Shown here: one piece after another, positions 44,276-53,018 of the stretch | Layout of the letters: each line of letters starts with the position of its first letter | How positions within the stretch are numbered: position 1 is the first letter of the stretch | Source of the DNA: Nocardia carnea | GTDB taxonomy: Bacteria > Actinomycetota > Actinomycetes > Mycobacteriales > Mycobacteriaceae | NCBI RefSeq assembly: GCF_029868325.1 | Contig: NZ_JARWNW010000269.1 | Location: forward strand, 62,001 to 126,000 | DNA length: 64,000 nt | Direction: 5' to 3' | The notes under the pieces: generated by a model | Told to the model about the DNA's origin: nothing | Seen by the model: only the letters and a program-made list of their open reading frames with translations | Databases searched by the model: none | Program-made: the position numbers and the translations under genes

Positions 44276-45709
44276 CTATTCGGGGCCCGGGATCGTGGCT
44301 GCCCCATCTTCGTGAACCATCCAGTGCACGAAGCGATGCAGTGGGTACATGGCATCGTGCGGATTGCCGATCGTGCTCGGACCGGCCTCCCCCAGATGAA
44401 CGATGCGCTGCACACCACCGGCCGCGAGTCGATCACGGAAATCCGGCATCCGGTCGAAGGGATAGAACCCGACGGTCTGCGTTGCCACACCGACATGGCG
44501 GATCGCCTCGTCGAGCGAGGGCACCGGGACCACATTGACGGTTTTGCCGATCGGATGGAAATCGACCGGTTCGCCGGACCGGATCACCACACCCGTACCG
44601 TCCGTGACGCCCCATATCCGGAACTCGTCGTCGAGCAGGGCGAGAGTCCGGATCTGCTCTTTCAGCTCCGGATCCAGCGGCCGGTTGTCACCGGATGCGG
44701 TGGCGCGCTCGGCGATCCGCCGGTACAGCCGGTCACAGAACCGATCCGCGTTCTCCTCGTCCGCCTCCAGGAACACGAACCGGCTCGCGACGCAGGCATC
44801 CTGGTTCAGCACCATGACGTCCTCGGCGGCGAGCCCGGCGGCACGCTCGAGCGTTTCCTCGGTATCGAAGGCCTGCCGGCCGACCATCGAAATCGACGTT
44901 TTCGGGTCGAACGACACCAGCTGCAAACCCGGGCCGAGATATTTGACGACATTGTCGATGGCGTCGCCGCCACCCCATGCGACGATCTTGTCGAAATACT
45001 GCGGGCGGAAAAGCACACGTTCGACGGCCGCGTCCCCACCCCGCCAGTAGACGGCCGACATCGACCGCACCACCGGATGCTCCGGATCGATATCGGCCAT
45101 GGCGCGCAGGATGGCCACTGTGGTGAACGGATCGCTGGACGACATCTTGAACAGGTTGATGCCTTTGACCAGCGCCCCCTGGGCGATGGATTTCACCGCC
45201 ACCCCGGGCGAATTGCCGGGGAGCACATGGATCAGCCGGGGCGCGAAGGCCCGGACGAAACTCTTGCGGCCGAGGAAATCCTGTTTGGGGATCCATCCGT
45301 CGAGCGCTTTCGGATCGGGAAAGTTCTGCTCGACGACCGCATGCAGCACCCGCTTGTCCAGATAGCCGGCCGCACCGGCCACCTGCGCTTCGAGTACGGC
45401 ACGGGGCAAGGTGTGGGTCGACGACATCCGGTCGATACAGTCGCGGACGAAGGGACTGTGCGGGTCGCGGATCCGCCGCCCGGCCTCGACCAGGAAGTCG
45501 ACGATATCGTCCAGTGGTACGTCGAGCAGCGGGGGGACCTCGCTGCGCAGCGGTACGGCCCGGTCGAGGTCGATCTCGGGCGTTGTGAAGGATACGCCGA
45601 GGTCACGCGATCGGTGCAGGGCGGCCGCGCCTTCGACGACCTCGCCGCGAAAGAAGAACGGGGCGGACAGCGCCGCACCGGCGGTCTGCTGCGATTCGAC
45701 GGCGGTCAT
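44276..45709 (-). CDS. LuxC-type acyl-CoA/fatty-acyl reductase
   Basis: 477 residues of the LuxC (PF05893) family, aldehyde-dehydrogenase-fold enzymes that reduce an acyl thioester to an aldehyde with NADPH. Recognisable parts are HVLPGNSPGVAVKSIAQGALVKGINLFKMSSSDPFTTVAI, VAWGGGDAIDNVVKYLGPG, FDPKTSISMVG and the nucleophile Cys306 in LNQDACVASRFVF. Start fixed by ATGA overlap with the LuxE-type gene. No luxA/luxB is present, so the aldehyde must have another use. Confidence 0.87.
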   Translation of the reverse strand: MTAVESQQTAGAALSAPFFFRGEVVEGAAALHRSRDLGVSFTTPEIDLDRAVPLRSEVPPLLDVPLDDIVDFLVEAGRRIRDPHSPFVRDCIDRMSSTHTLPRAVLEAQVAGAAGYLDKRVLHAVVEQNFPDPKALDGWIPKQDFLGRKSFVRAFAPRLIHVLPGNSPGVAVKSIAQGALVKGINLFKMSSSDPFTTVAILRAMADIDPEHPVVRSMSAVYWRGGDAAVERVLFRPQYFDKIVAWGGGDAIDNVVKYLGPGLQLVSFDPKTSISMVGRQAFDTEETLERAAGLAAEDVMVLNQDACVASRFVFLEADEENADRFCDRLYRRIAERATASGDNRPLDPELKEQIRTLALLDDEFRIWGVTDGTGVVIRSGEPVDFHPIGKTVNVVPVPSLDEAIRHVGVATQTVGFYPFDRMPDFRDRLAAGGVQRIVHLGEAGPSTIGNPHDAMYPLHRFVHWMVHEDGAATIPGPE

Positions 45710-47055
45710 ACGAGTCCCCGTACGTAGGCGTCGGTGGTTCCGGCGCAGCCGATCTTGTCGTCGCCGGCGATATCGGCGTAGCGGACGATGGAATCGGCGA
45801 TCGAGGCCCCCGCGTTTCCGCAGGCGCACGGCCGGAAATCGACGACGATCCGGTCGCCGGTGATGATTCCGCCCCAGCGTCCGTCGAGCGAGAGGTCGAA
45901 GAAGGCGGCACGCCCCTCCACTTCGCCCGCGCCGTGCGACAACAGGGTGTCACCCGCATCGTCGAGTACGAAGGGCACGATCCAGGGCGGCACGTGGTAG
46001 CGGTTGCCGCCGCGGCACTTCGGCATGCCCGAATTCAGCTCCTGCATGGAATAGTTCTGGAACTCCCGGCCCGGCGGGATATTGAACGTCTGGTACACGA
46101 ATTCCCGGTAGTCGGACGGTAATTGCGCCCGTTTGAGACCACCGCCGACATAGATGCAGTTGCCGGGATGGAAATCGGCGGCCGCGAACCCGCGCTTCCG
46201 GACCAGCGCGGCGACCTGGTACAGGGTGTTCCACAAGCCGGAGATGTAGAGCTTTTCGGAGCGGTGTTCGATCATCGCGTCCGCGCCGGCGATCAGTGCC
46301 CGGTCGAGTTCTTCCTGGCGTTGCGCCGATATCCGCTCGTAGGCGGCCAGTTCCTCCGGTAGCGCGGTGCCGTCGGTGATCTTCCGGCGTAACCGCACCT
46401 GGCCGGTCATCGCCTCGACAGTGAGCGGCGCTATCGGTAGACGGAAGCGCTGCTTGCCCGGATCACCGTATGCCTCTTGTTGTGCTTCACCGATGATGAC
46501 GTTCTTGGGTACCAGCGCGGTCATCCCGAGCCCCATCATGCGCCGGTCCCGGGCCGGCTGCACCCCGGAGCCCCAGGCGAACAGGTTCACGGTATCCCGT
46601 CGCGACCAGGCCATATCGACCTCGGATGCGAGCAGCATGGCGGGTTTACCCGTTGTCCCGCTCGAACAGGACACATAGTGCCCCGCATCGCGCAGCCGCT
46701 CGATCCACAGATCGATGCCGGCGATATCGCCCGTTTCGACCGGGCCGATCGGATGGGAGGAGAGTGTGCCCAGCCATTTGCCGAGCCTGTCCCATCGGTG
46801 CTCGGTCAAGAACTTCTCCGGGTAGCTCTTGTAGACCGAATGCGGAAACAACAGCGCGACCGCATCCTCGAACCGGCCGACCTCGGTGATACCTGCCTCG
46901 CCCGCACGGTGATTCAGTAATCCGATGCGCTCGCGCCGCTGCTGGAACCGCTCGTTCAGTGCCGCGATCTGGACGTCGCGCAATTCGGCGGCGGAGTGAT
47001 CGAACCGGTTCGGATCATCGGCAAGCTCTGTCAGTCGTCCTATGGCCGTAGTCAT
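45706..47055 (-). CDS. LuxE-type acyl-protein synthetase
   Basis: 449 residues of the LuxE/PaaK-like adenylating family (PF04443). The phosphate-binding motif YVSCSSGTTGKPAM is near residue 131, FQNYSMQELNSGMPKC in the C-terminal half and a CACG motif near residue 417 in place of the CxCG of PaaK relatives. In lux systems, LuxE activates a fatty acid as acyl-AMP and passes it through its own Cys to LuxC. AAGGGG is upstream of the ATG. Its promoter faces the TetR gene at 47162 across the dyad at 47085-47113. It overlaps the LuxC-type gene by ATGA, so the two make a fatty acid reductase unit. Confidence 0.86.
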   Translation of the reverse strand: MTTAIGRLTELADDPNRFDHSAAELRDVQIAALNERFQQRRERIGLLNHRAGEAGITEVGRFEDAVALLFPHSVYKSYPEKFLTEHRWDRLGKWLGTLSSHPIGPVETGDIAGIDLWIERLRDAGHYVSCSSGTTGKPAMLLASEVDMAWSRRDTVNLFAWGSGVQPARDRRMMGLGMTALVPKNVIIGEAQQEAYGDPGKQRFRLPIAPLTVEAMTGQVRLRRKITDGTALPEELAAYERISAQRQEELDRALIAGADAMIEHRSEKLYISGLWNTLYQVAALVRKRGFAAADFHPGNCIYVGGGLKRAQLPSDYREFVYQTFNIPPGREFQNYSMQELNSGMPKCRGGNRYHVPPWIVPFVLDDAGDTLLSHGAGEVEGRAAFFDLSLDGRWGGIITGDRIVVDFRPCACGNAGASIADSIVRYADIAGDDKIGCAGTTDAYVRGLV

Positions 47056-47084
47056 GGGCCACCCCTTCGAGAAATCCCCCCGCG

Positions 47085-47113
47085 ATTAATGGCACCTGCC
47101 AGGTGTCATTAAT
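47085..47113. promoter_or_regulatory. 29-base operator dyad between LuxE-type and TetR genes
   Basis: Arms ATTAATGGCACCTG and CAGGTGTCATTAAT (14 bases, one mismatch) around a single C. It lies in the 106-base gap between divergent starts, 29 bases from the LuxE-type start and 48 from the TetR start, the classical position for a TetR operator controlling both. Confidence 0.75.
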
Positions 47114-47161
47114 GTAGCACCCCGGTCGACACCCGGGGCCGAATAGGATGAACTGACCTCC

Positions 47162-47815
47162 GTGGAAACGACGAGCGACGAGCGCAATCGACCCCGGACA
47201 GCCGGGCGCCCGACACAGGAACAAGCCCGTGCGCGACAGCTCGAGCTCCTGGACGCGGCACTGGAGCTGTTCCTCGAACACGGCTACGAACAGACCACTC
47301 TCGAGATGATCGCCGCCCGGGTCCGGATGGCCAAACGCACCGTTTATGCCCGCTATACCGATAAGGCTTCCCTGTTCCTCGCCGCCGTCCGCCGCGCGAT
47401 CGAAGCGCAGGCCGTGCCGCGAGAAGCCCTGGAAAACCTGGACAACGGCGATCTGGCCGAGACGCTGGCGGCGGTCGCGCGACTCCGGATCGATCAGGCC
47501 ATGACCACCAACGGCCGGCGGCTGCACCGGATCCTCGCCCTGGAAAACCTGCGTTTCCCCGAACTGTTCACCCTCAGCAACACAGTGAGCACAGGCCCGG
47601 TCGTCGCCTTCGTCGCCGAGGTACTCGACCGCGCGGCCGCCGCCGGCCACATCACCACCACCGATACCGATCTCGCGGCACGCGCATTCATGAGCATGGT
47701 CGTCGGCACACAGGTACGCAGTATCGAGGCCGGCCGCGTCCCGAGCGCCGAACAACTCGACCAACGCGTGCTTTTCATGGTGCGCCTGCTACTGGACGGC
47801 CTTCATCCGCGCTGA
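47162..47815 (+). CDS. TetR-family regulator of the LuxC-LuxE pair
   Basis: 217 residues. Helix-turn-helix at residues 24-70 (LLDAALELFLEHGYEQTTLEMIAARVRMAKRTVYARYTDKASLFLAAV), then a TetR_C-type ligand domain (RRLHRILALENLRFPELFTL). GTG start without a strong ribosome site. It faces the LuxE-type gene across a 29-base dyad and ends four bases from the convergent SDR. Repression of the fatty-acid reductase pair and of itself is a firm inference from layout. Confidence 0.87.
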   Translation: METTSDERNRPRTAGRPTQEQARARQLELLDAALELFLEHGYEQTTLEMIAARVRMAKRTVYARYTDKASLFLAAVRRAIEAQAVPREALENLDNGDLAETLAAVARLRIDQAMTTNGRRLHRILALENLRFPELFTLSNTVSTGPVVAFVAEVLDRAAAAGHITTTDTDLAARAFMSMVVGTQVRSIEAGRVPSAEQLDQRVLFMVRLLLDGLHPR

Positions 47816-47819
47816 ACCG

Positions 47820-48767
47820 CTATCGGCACAGCCGTTCGGACAGCTCCCACAACTCCGCGGCCCGATCGGGGTTCACCGCATAGTCCGCGACAGCCGGCTC
47901 GGCCGCACAGTTCGCAAAGTACACACCGTCGAGGCCGAGTGGCTCCGGACGTACCGCCGCCCACACCTGGGTCGCCGCACCTTCCTGCGGCGTGAGCACG
48001 CCCGAATCGAGGCCGGACCGGCGGGGCGGTCCCGACCGCTCGACCGGGATCGCGGCAACATCGGCCCGGGTCAGATGCCGGGCGAGCCGGGTCGCGACCC
48101 GGCCGGGATGCACCGCGCAGACCCGGATTCCGTCCGCGCGCAGCCGCCGGTCGAGTTCGACGGCGTGCAGGATATTGGCGGTTTTGGACGCACCGTAGGC
48201 CCGGAACTTGTCGTAGTCCCGTTTGTCCCAGTGCGGATCGGCCAGGTCGACGTCGGCGATCCGGTACCCCTCCGAGGCGAGGATGACAATCCTGGCACCC
48301 TCGGCCGCACGCAGCCGGTCGAGGAGCAAGCGGGTCAGTTCGAAGTGGCCGAGATGGTTCGTGCCGAGCTGCAATTCGAACCCGTCGGCGGTGCGGTCGA
48401 ACGGCGTGAACATCACGCCGGCGTTGTTCATGAGCACATCGACGACCGGGGCGAGTTCGGCGATACGTGCCGCGGCGACCCGAATCCCGTCCAGCGACGC
48501 CAGATCCAGGACGACGGTGGACAACCGCGCCGACGGGGTCTCCCGGCGGATTTCGGCGGCAGCCTCCTCGGCAGCGCCGGCACGCCGCGCGGTGAGCACG
48601 ATATGGGCACCGGCGCGGGCGAGGACACGTGCGGACTCCAGGCCGAGACCGGAGGATGCCCCGGTGATCACACAGGTGCGGCCGGTCAGGTCCGATCCGG
48701 AAACGATTTGCTCGGCGGTGGGCCGCGAACCGGACCCCGCGCTACCGATCGTGGGCGGAATCGTCAT
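47820..48767 (-). CDS. SDR-family oxidoreductase, retinol dehydrogenase-like
   Basis: 315 residues. GRTCVITGASSGLGLESARVLARAGAHIVLTARR near residue 30, MNNAGVM near residue 110, ILASEGY and the catalytic FRAYGASKTANILHAVEL (Tyr-x3-Lys). The extra length and this motif pattern match the WWOX/retinol-dehydrogenase-like SDRs that act on aldehydes and alcohols. The ATG at 48767 has GGAG five bases before it; a frame start at 48860 is longer but unsupported. Divergent from the TetR gene at 48886. It could interconvert the aldehyde made by the LuxC-LuxE pair and its alcohol; this is a suggestion. Confidence 0.85.
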   Translation of the reverse strand: MTIPPTIGSAGSGSRPTAEQIVSGSDLTGRTCVITGASSGLGLESARVLARAGAHIVLTARRAGAAEEAAAEIRRETPSARLSTVVLDLASLDGIRVAAARIAELAPVVDVLMNNAGVMFTPFDRTADGFELQLGTNHLGHFELTRLLLDRLRAAEGARIVILASEGYRIADVDLADPHWDKRDYDKFRAYGASKTANILHAVELDRRLRADGIRVCAVHPGRVATRLARHLTRADVAAIPVERSGPPRRSGLDSGVLTPQEGAATQVWAAVRPEPLGLDGVYFANCAAEPAVADYAVNPDRAAELWELSERLCR

Positions 48768-48831
48768 CGGCACTCCGATCCAGGTGGGGCAGGGATACAT
48801 TCCGCATCGGCACAGCCGAACGGCCGCCCGA

Positions 48832-48872
48832 AATAAATATACCGAGGCGGATATTATCACCTCCGGGGGAGG
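48832..48872. promoter_or_regulatory. Imperfect dyad and stem-loop in SDR/TetR gap
   Basis: AATATACCG and CGGATATT flank AGG (imperfect by one inserted base), a plausible TetR site. CCTCC-GGG-GGAGG (48860-48872) includes the ribosome site of the TetR gene and could mask it. Confidence 0.35.
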
Positions 48873-48885
48873 CTAAGCTGCCCGA

Positions 48886-49512
48886 ATGGTGGAGACGAGA
48901 CGCGGCCGCCCCACACAGGCCGAGGCCAAGAAGCTGAACCAGGCAGTCCGCGAGGCCGCGGTCGCCACATTCCTCGAATCCGGCTACGACGGAGCGACGA
49001 TGGAAGCCATCGCCCGGAAGGCCGGAATCACGAAACGTTCACTGTACGCGCGCTATCCGGATAAGCGCGCGGCCTTCGCCGATGTCATTCCGTGGGCGCT
49101 GTCGAAATACGAATCCCCCGAGGACGGTCCCGCCGTCGACGACAAGGACCTCGAAACCGCGCTGCTCGAGATCGGCCGGGTGGCGCTCGACCGCGCCCGC
49201 GACCCCGAGAATGTCCGGCTGATGCGGATCGCGATGAACGAGTCGGCCCGGTTTCCGGAATTCGCGATCAGTACTGATTCGATGATGTGGTCCGGGCGGC
49301 AACGGGCGGTCGTGCGGGTACTGCGGCGCGGCACCGCCGAGGGCGCGGTCGATGTCGAGGATATCGAGCTGGCCGCCGAACAGTTCCTCGCGATGGTGGA
49401 GCTGGTTCCCGGCCGAATGGCCGATTTCGGTCTCTTCCGGTCGGCGCAACAAGAGGAACGCCATCTCCGGCACGCCGTCCGGTTGTTCCTCCGCGGGGCG
49501 ACGCCCCGCTGA
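48886..49512 (+). CDS. TetR-family transcriptional regulator
   Basis: 208 residues; helix-turn-helix at residues 18-66 (AVREAAVATFLESGYDGATMEAIARKAGITKRSLYARYPDKRAAFADV), then a C-terminal domain of the TetR_C_7-like pattern with MRIAMNESARFPEF. Related in layout to the TetR at 47162 but with a different ligand domain. GGGGGAGG lies 13 bases before the ATG, inside a small hairpin. A G+C stem-loop (GCGGGGC-GAC-GCCCCGC, 49493-49509) overlaps its last codons. Divergent from the SDR gene, which it probably controls. Confidence 0.86.
   Translation: MVETRRGRPTQAEAKKLNQAVREAAVATFLESGYDGATMEAIARKAGITKRSLYARYPDKRAAFADVIPWALSKYESPEDGPAVDDKDLETALLEIGRVALDRARDPENVRLMRIAMNESARFPEFAISTDSMMWSGRQRAVVRVLRRGTAEGAVDVEDIELAAEQFLAMVELVPGRMADFGLFRSAQQEERHLRHAVRLFLRGATPR
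49493..49509 (+). terminator. Stem-loop at the end of the TetR gene
   Basis: GCGGGGC and GCCCCGC form seven G-C pairs around a three-base loop, immediately before the stop codon at 49510-49512. Likely transcription end or RNA-stabilising hairpin. Confidence 0.4.
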
Positions 49513-49636
49513 GGCGTCGCCCGAAAACGGTCACTCTCCCGCCGCCCGGGCCCTATAGTAAAAGTATACGGAACCGGGTATTTTCTGAGCCGCCATCCCC
49601 GCCCGGGATCCGGTCGTTCCACACGAGGGAGAACCC

Positions 49637-50218
49637 ATGACTTCGCCCGCCCCGACGCTCCCACCGACCCCGGACAACGTGGCACCGGTCGCCGCCCTCG
49701 CCTACCTGCACGGCCGGGCACACGGGGGTCTACGTCCGCGGCTGGCCGTGCTCGGGATCAGCATGGACGATGCGGTGAGCGCCGCGGGCGGCCGGATCTT
49801 CGATCTTTCGATGGCCGGCTGGGAGGTCACGGTGATCGCCGGCGACCTCGGCAATCCGCGGCCGGCCCGGATCCTGGGCGCCGACGCACTCGATCTGGGC
49901 ACCGTACTCGCCCGTCGGCACCGCGGGCTACGACCGCACGCATTGGTCGTTTCGGAGGCATTGCTGGCGGCCGAGGACACACTGCGCGGGCGAGTTCAGG
50001 AGTGCCTCGACCGAGGCAGGGTCGAGGTCTCGACCTGGGGGCGGCAGTACACAGCGGACACCGGCGACCGAACCGAATCCACCACACACCGGCTCAGCCA
50101 CGCCGCCCGCGTCTTCAAACAACAGGCCCTGCGCGTTGTCCGCGGCGATATCGCCGGCGTCGCGCCCACCGAACGTTTCCGCAACCGCACCATATCCAGT
50201 GCGCAGGCCCGCTTCTGA
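49637..50218 (+). CDS. Unrecognised protein, first gene of a five-gene operon
   Basis: 193 residues; I do not recognise the family. The protein is soluble, alpha/beta-looking and rich in Arg and Ala: GLRPRLAVLGISMDDAVSAAGGRIFDLSMAGWEVTVIAGDL suggests a beta-alpha-beta start, followed by ARILGADALDLGTVLARRHRG and a helical C-terminus ending RFRNRTISSAQARF. No signal peptide or membrane segment. A GAGGGAG site precedes the ATG. An AT-rich stretch (CCTATAGTAAAAGTATACG near 49551-49569) is a likely promoter. The aldehyde dehydrogenase follows after 38 bases, so it is probably part of the same transcript. Confidence 0.7.
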   Translation: MTSPAPTLPPTPDNVAPVAALAYLHGRAHGGLRPRLAVLGISMDDAVSAAGGRIFDLSMAGWEVTVIAGDLGNPRPARILGADALDLGTVLARRHRGLRPHALVVSEALLAAEDTLRGRVQECLDRGRVEVSTWGRQYTADTGDRTESTTHRLSHAARVFKQQALRVVRGDIAGVAPTERFRNRTISSAQARF

Positions 50219-50256
50219 TGGCCGATAGACCGACCTGAGATCGCGAGGTGAACCCC

Positions 50257-51681
50257 ATGCCTGCCACCGAATCGTTCATCGACGGCGCTGCCGTGTCCTC
50301 CGCCGAGGTGTACGACAATATCGACCCCTCGACGTCCCGGTCGCTGGGCCCGGTCGCCCGCGGCGGACCGGACGAGGTGGACCGGGCAGTCGCCGCTGCC
50401 CGGCGCGCGCTGCGCCACTGGCGCACCACCACACCCGAACACCGATCGGTCGTACTCGGCCGGGTCGCCGACGCGATCGATACCCATCATGCGGAACTCG
50501 CCCGCTACGAATGCGAGGACACCGGTAAACCCCTGAGCCAGGCCCGTACGGATGTCACCGTCGCGGCGCGATACTTCCGTTTCTACGCGCACGCCATCGA
50601 TACCTACTATGGCCAGACCATCCCCCTGAACAGTGATCTCCACGTCTACACCCGCCGCGAGCCATTGGGAGTCACCGGGCATATCGTGGCGTGGAACTAT
50701 CCGATCCAGCTGATCGCCCGCGCGGCGGCGCCCGCGATCGCGGCGGGCAACGCCGTCGTGGCCAAACCTGCCGACGAAACACCCCGCAGCGCCGTAGCTC
50801 TCGCCCAGCTCGCCGTGGGATGCGGTCTGCCGGCCGGAGTATTCAACGTCGTCACCGGTATCGGCGCCGAGGCCGGTGCCGCACTGACCGCGCACCCGGG
50901 CGTCGATTTCCTCGGCTTCGTGGGATCCACCCGTATCGGCTCGGAGGTAGCCCGTGCCGCCGCGCAGCGGGTGGTGCCGGCGGTCCTGGAACTCGGTGGC
51001 AAATCTCCGCAGATCGTCTTCGCCGACGCCGATCTGGACACCGCGGCGGAATTCGTCGCCAAGGCGATTCTGCAGAACGCCGGACAGACCTGTTCGGCGG
51101 GTTCGCGGCTGCTGGTGGAGGAATCGGTCCACGACGCCCTGGTGGACAAGGTGCTCCAGCGGTTCGCCCGGGTCACCATGGGGCCCGGGCGCGACGATCC
51201 CACGCTGGGACCACTGATCTCCCGGAAGCAGCAGACGAGGGTCGCCACCATGGTGGCCGGGCTTACTCGCGGAGAAATCCTGTGTGGCGGCGCCGTTCCT
51301 CTCGATGCCGGCCTGGCCGACGGCGCCTACTTCCCCCCGACACTCATCGACGGTGTCGATCCGGCAGCCACCCTCGCGCAGGAGGAGATCTTCGGGCCGG
51401 TGCTCACCGTCAATACCTTCGCCGGCGAAGACGAAGCAGTGGCCCTGGCCAACGGCACCGAGTACGCCCTGCTGGCGGCGCTGTGGACCCGGGATCTGTC
51501 CCGCGCGCACCGGCTGGCGGCCGAGGTCGTGGCGGGCCAGGTCTACGTCAACACCTACGGCGCCGGCGGCGGTGTCGAATTGCCGTTCGGCGGATTCCGG
51601 AGATCCGGCTACGGCAGGGAGAAGGGCCTTGCCGCCCTCGACGCGGTCACAGCCACCAAAACCGTTGTGGTGAAACTGTGA
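50257..51681 (+). CDS. Aldehyde dehydrogenase, betaine-aldehyde-dehydrogenase-like
   Basis: 474 residues with a complete aldehyde dehydrogenase active site: IVAWNYPIQLIARAAAPAIAAGNAVVAKPADETP (Asn and Lys of the cofactor site), LGFVGSTRIGSEVA, LELGGKSPQIVF (Glu base) and LQNAGQTCSAGSRLLVE (nucleophile Cys), then EEIFGPVLTV. It resembles the betaine/4-aminobutyraldehyde type. The ATG at 50257 is chosen because GAGG stands eight bases upstream; a GTG three codons earlier is possible. Second gene of the operon that continues with the dioxygenase. Confidence 0.88.
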   Translation: MPATESFIDGAAVSSAEVYDNIDPSTSRSLGPVARGGPDEVDRAVAAARRALRHWRTTTPEHRSVVLGRVADAIDTHHAELARYECEDTGKPLSQARTDVTVAARYFRFYAHAIDTYYGQTIPLNSDLHVYTRREPLGVTGHIVAWNYPIQLIARAAAPAIAAGNAVVAKPADETPRSAVALAQLAVGCGLPAGVFNVVTGIGAEAGAALTAHPGVDFLGFVGSTRIGSEVARAAAQRVVPAVLELGGKSPQIVFADADLDTAAEFVAKAILQNAGQTCSAGSRLLVEESVHDALVDKVLQRFARVTMGPGRDDPTLGPLISRKQQTRVATMVAGLTRGEILCGGAVPLDAGLADGAYFPPTLIDGVDPAATLAQEEIFGPVLTVNTFAGEDEAVALANGTEYALLAALWTRDLSRAHRLAAEVVAGQVYVNTYGAGGGVELPFGGFRRSGYGREKGLAALDAVTATKTVVVKL

Positions 51682-51757
51682 ACCCCCGGCTCCCACCCGC
51701 TCAGCGCGCCTGCAGCGGTGATCAACACAACGCACAACAGTTTCAGGAGATATTGCG

Positions 51758-52594
51758 ATGACGGAAACCGTGGCATTGACCCCCGGGCTGGGAGCCGAAC
51801 TGATCGATATCGGCGATCTGCTGTCCGACGATACCGTCGCCCGGATTCAGGAGGCGGTCAAATGGCGCGGCGTACTGCTGGTGCGCGGTGCCCACCTCGA
51901 CGACGCCGCACAGCTCGAACTGAGCCGCAAACTGGGTACCGTACTGGCTCCCGGCGGGAAAGAAATCTTCACCGTATCGCTGGATCCCGGTAAGAACCCC
52001 ACTGCCGAATACCTCAAAGGAACATTCTGCTGGCATATCGACGACACCACGAACCGGATACCCGCGAAGGCCACCATACTCACCGCGCGGCACGTTGCCA
52101 TGGTCGGCGGCGGCACCGAATTCGCCAATACCTACGCTGCCTATGAGAACCTCCCGGAGCGGGAACGCAAACGCTGTGCGGACCTGCGTGTGGTCCACAG
52201 CCTCGAGGCGGCGCAGCGCGCGGTATACCCCGAGCCCACCGAAAAACAACTCGCCCGATGGCGGCGAATGCCCACCCATGAGAGCGCACTGGTCTGGCAA
52301 CGCCGCGACGGCCGGCGGTCCTTGGTCATCGGCGCCACCACCGACCATATCGTCGGCATGGATCCCGCCGGCAGCCGCGAACTACTCGACGAACTGCTGG
52401 AGTGGTCCACCCAGGAGCGTTTCCGCTACACCCACAACTGGTCGGTCGGCGACCTGGTGATCTGGGACAACACCGGCATACTCCACCGTGCCCTGCCCTA
52501 CGATCCGGCCTCCGAGCGGACCATGCACCGCACCACCCTCGCAGGCGACGAACCGTGGAATCAATCCTTCCCCACGCCCCGTGCCGATCACTGA
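51758..52594 (+). CDS. TauD/TfdA-family Fe(II)/2-oxoglutarate dioxygenase
   Basis: 278 residues. The facial triad is visible as WHIDDT (His-x-Asp, residues 92-95) and a distal His in RTMHRTTLAG; the 2-oxoglutarate Arg is likely one of the two in the final RTMHRTT segment. The family hydroxylates taurine, alkyl sulfates or aryloxyalkanoates, releasing an aldehyde or ketone. With an aldehyde dehydrogenase just upstream, oxidative cleavage of an ether, ester or sulfonate that yields an aldehyde is plausible, but not proven. CAGGAG precedes the ATG; 76 bases separate it from the dehydrogenase. Confidence 0.87.
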   Translation: MTETVALTPGLGAELIDIGDLLSDDTVARIQEAVKWRGVLLVRGAHLDDAAQLELSRKLGTVLAPGGKEIFTVSLDPGKNPTAEYLKGTFCWHIDDTTNRIPAKATILTARHVAMVGGGTEFANTYAAYENLPERERKRCADLRVVHSLEAAQRAVYPEPTEKQLARWRRMPTHESALVWQRRDGRRSLVIGATTDHIVGMDPAGSRELLDELLEWSTQERFRYTHNWSVGDLVIWDNTGILHRALPYDPASERTMHRTTLAGDEPWNQSFPTPRADH

Positions 52595-52640
52595 TCGCGA
52601 CCCGAGACCGCCCGCTCCACGACAGGCAGGAAATACACCC

Positions 52641-53018
52641 GTGAACGAGGACACCTACGACAAAGGACGGCGGATTCGCGCCCAGGTGCTCGGCGCGGAC
52701 TACGTCCGTAGGAACACCGGCGACGATTTCACCCAGCCGATGCAGGATCTCGTCACCGAGTACTGCTGGGGAACGGTGTGGGGCCGCGACGGTCTGCCAC
52801 CGCAGATCCGGTCGATGCTCACTCTCGCGATGCTCTCGGTACTCAACCGGCCGCACGAATTGCGCACCCACGTCAAGGGGGCACTCAACAACGGTGTGAC
52901 CCGCGACGAGATCCGCGAGGTACTCCTGCAGGTTGCCGTGTACGCCGGTGTCCCGGCGGGCGTCGACGGTTTCCGGATCGCCCGGGAGGTTTTCGCCGAA
53001 CTGGACAGCGCCGGATGA
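52641..53018 (+). CDS. Carboxymuconolactone decarboxylase-family protein
   Basis: 125 residues. KGRRIRAQVLGADYVRR, YCWGTVWGRDGLPPQIRSMLTLAMLSVLNRPHELRTHVKGALNNGVTRDEIREVLLQVAVYAGVPAGVDGF is the standard CMD/PcaC pattern, with the conserved Glu and His in HELRTHVKGA. No CxxC pair, so it is not an AhpD-like peroxidase; a decarboxylase or lactone-handling role is more likely. GTG start after AGGAA; it overlaps the next gene as ATGA. Confidence 0.86.
   Translation: MNEDTYDKGRRIRAQVLGADYVRRNTGDDFTQPMQDLVTEYCWGTVWGRDGLPPQIRSMLTLAMLSVLNRPHELRTHVKGALNNGVTRDEIREVLLQVAVYAGVPAGVDGFRIAREVFAELDSAG

Noticed and set aside
47162..49512. Two TetR genes (47162 and 48886) as a recent duplication
   Set aside because: Only the helix-turn-helix regions are alike; the ligand domains differ throughout.
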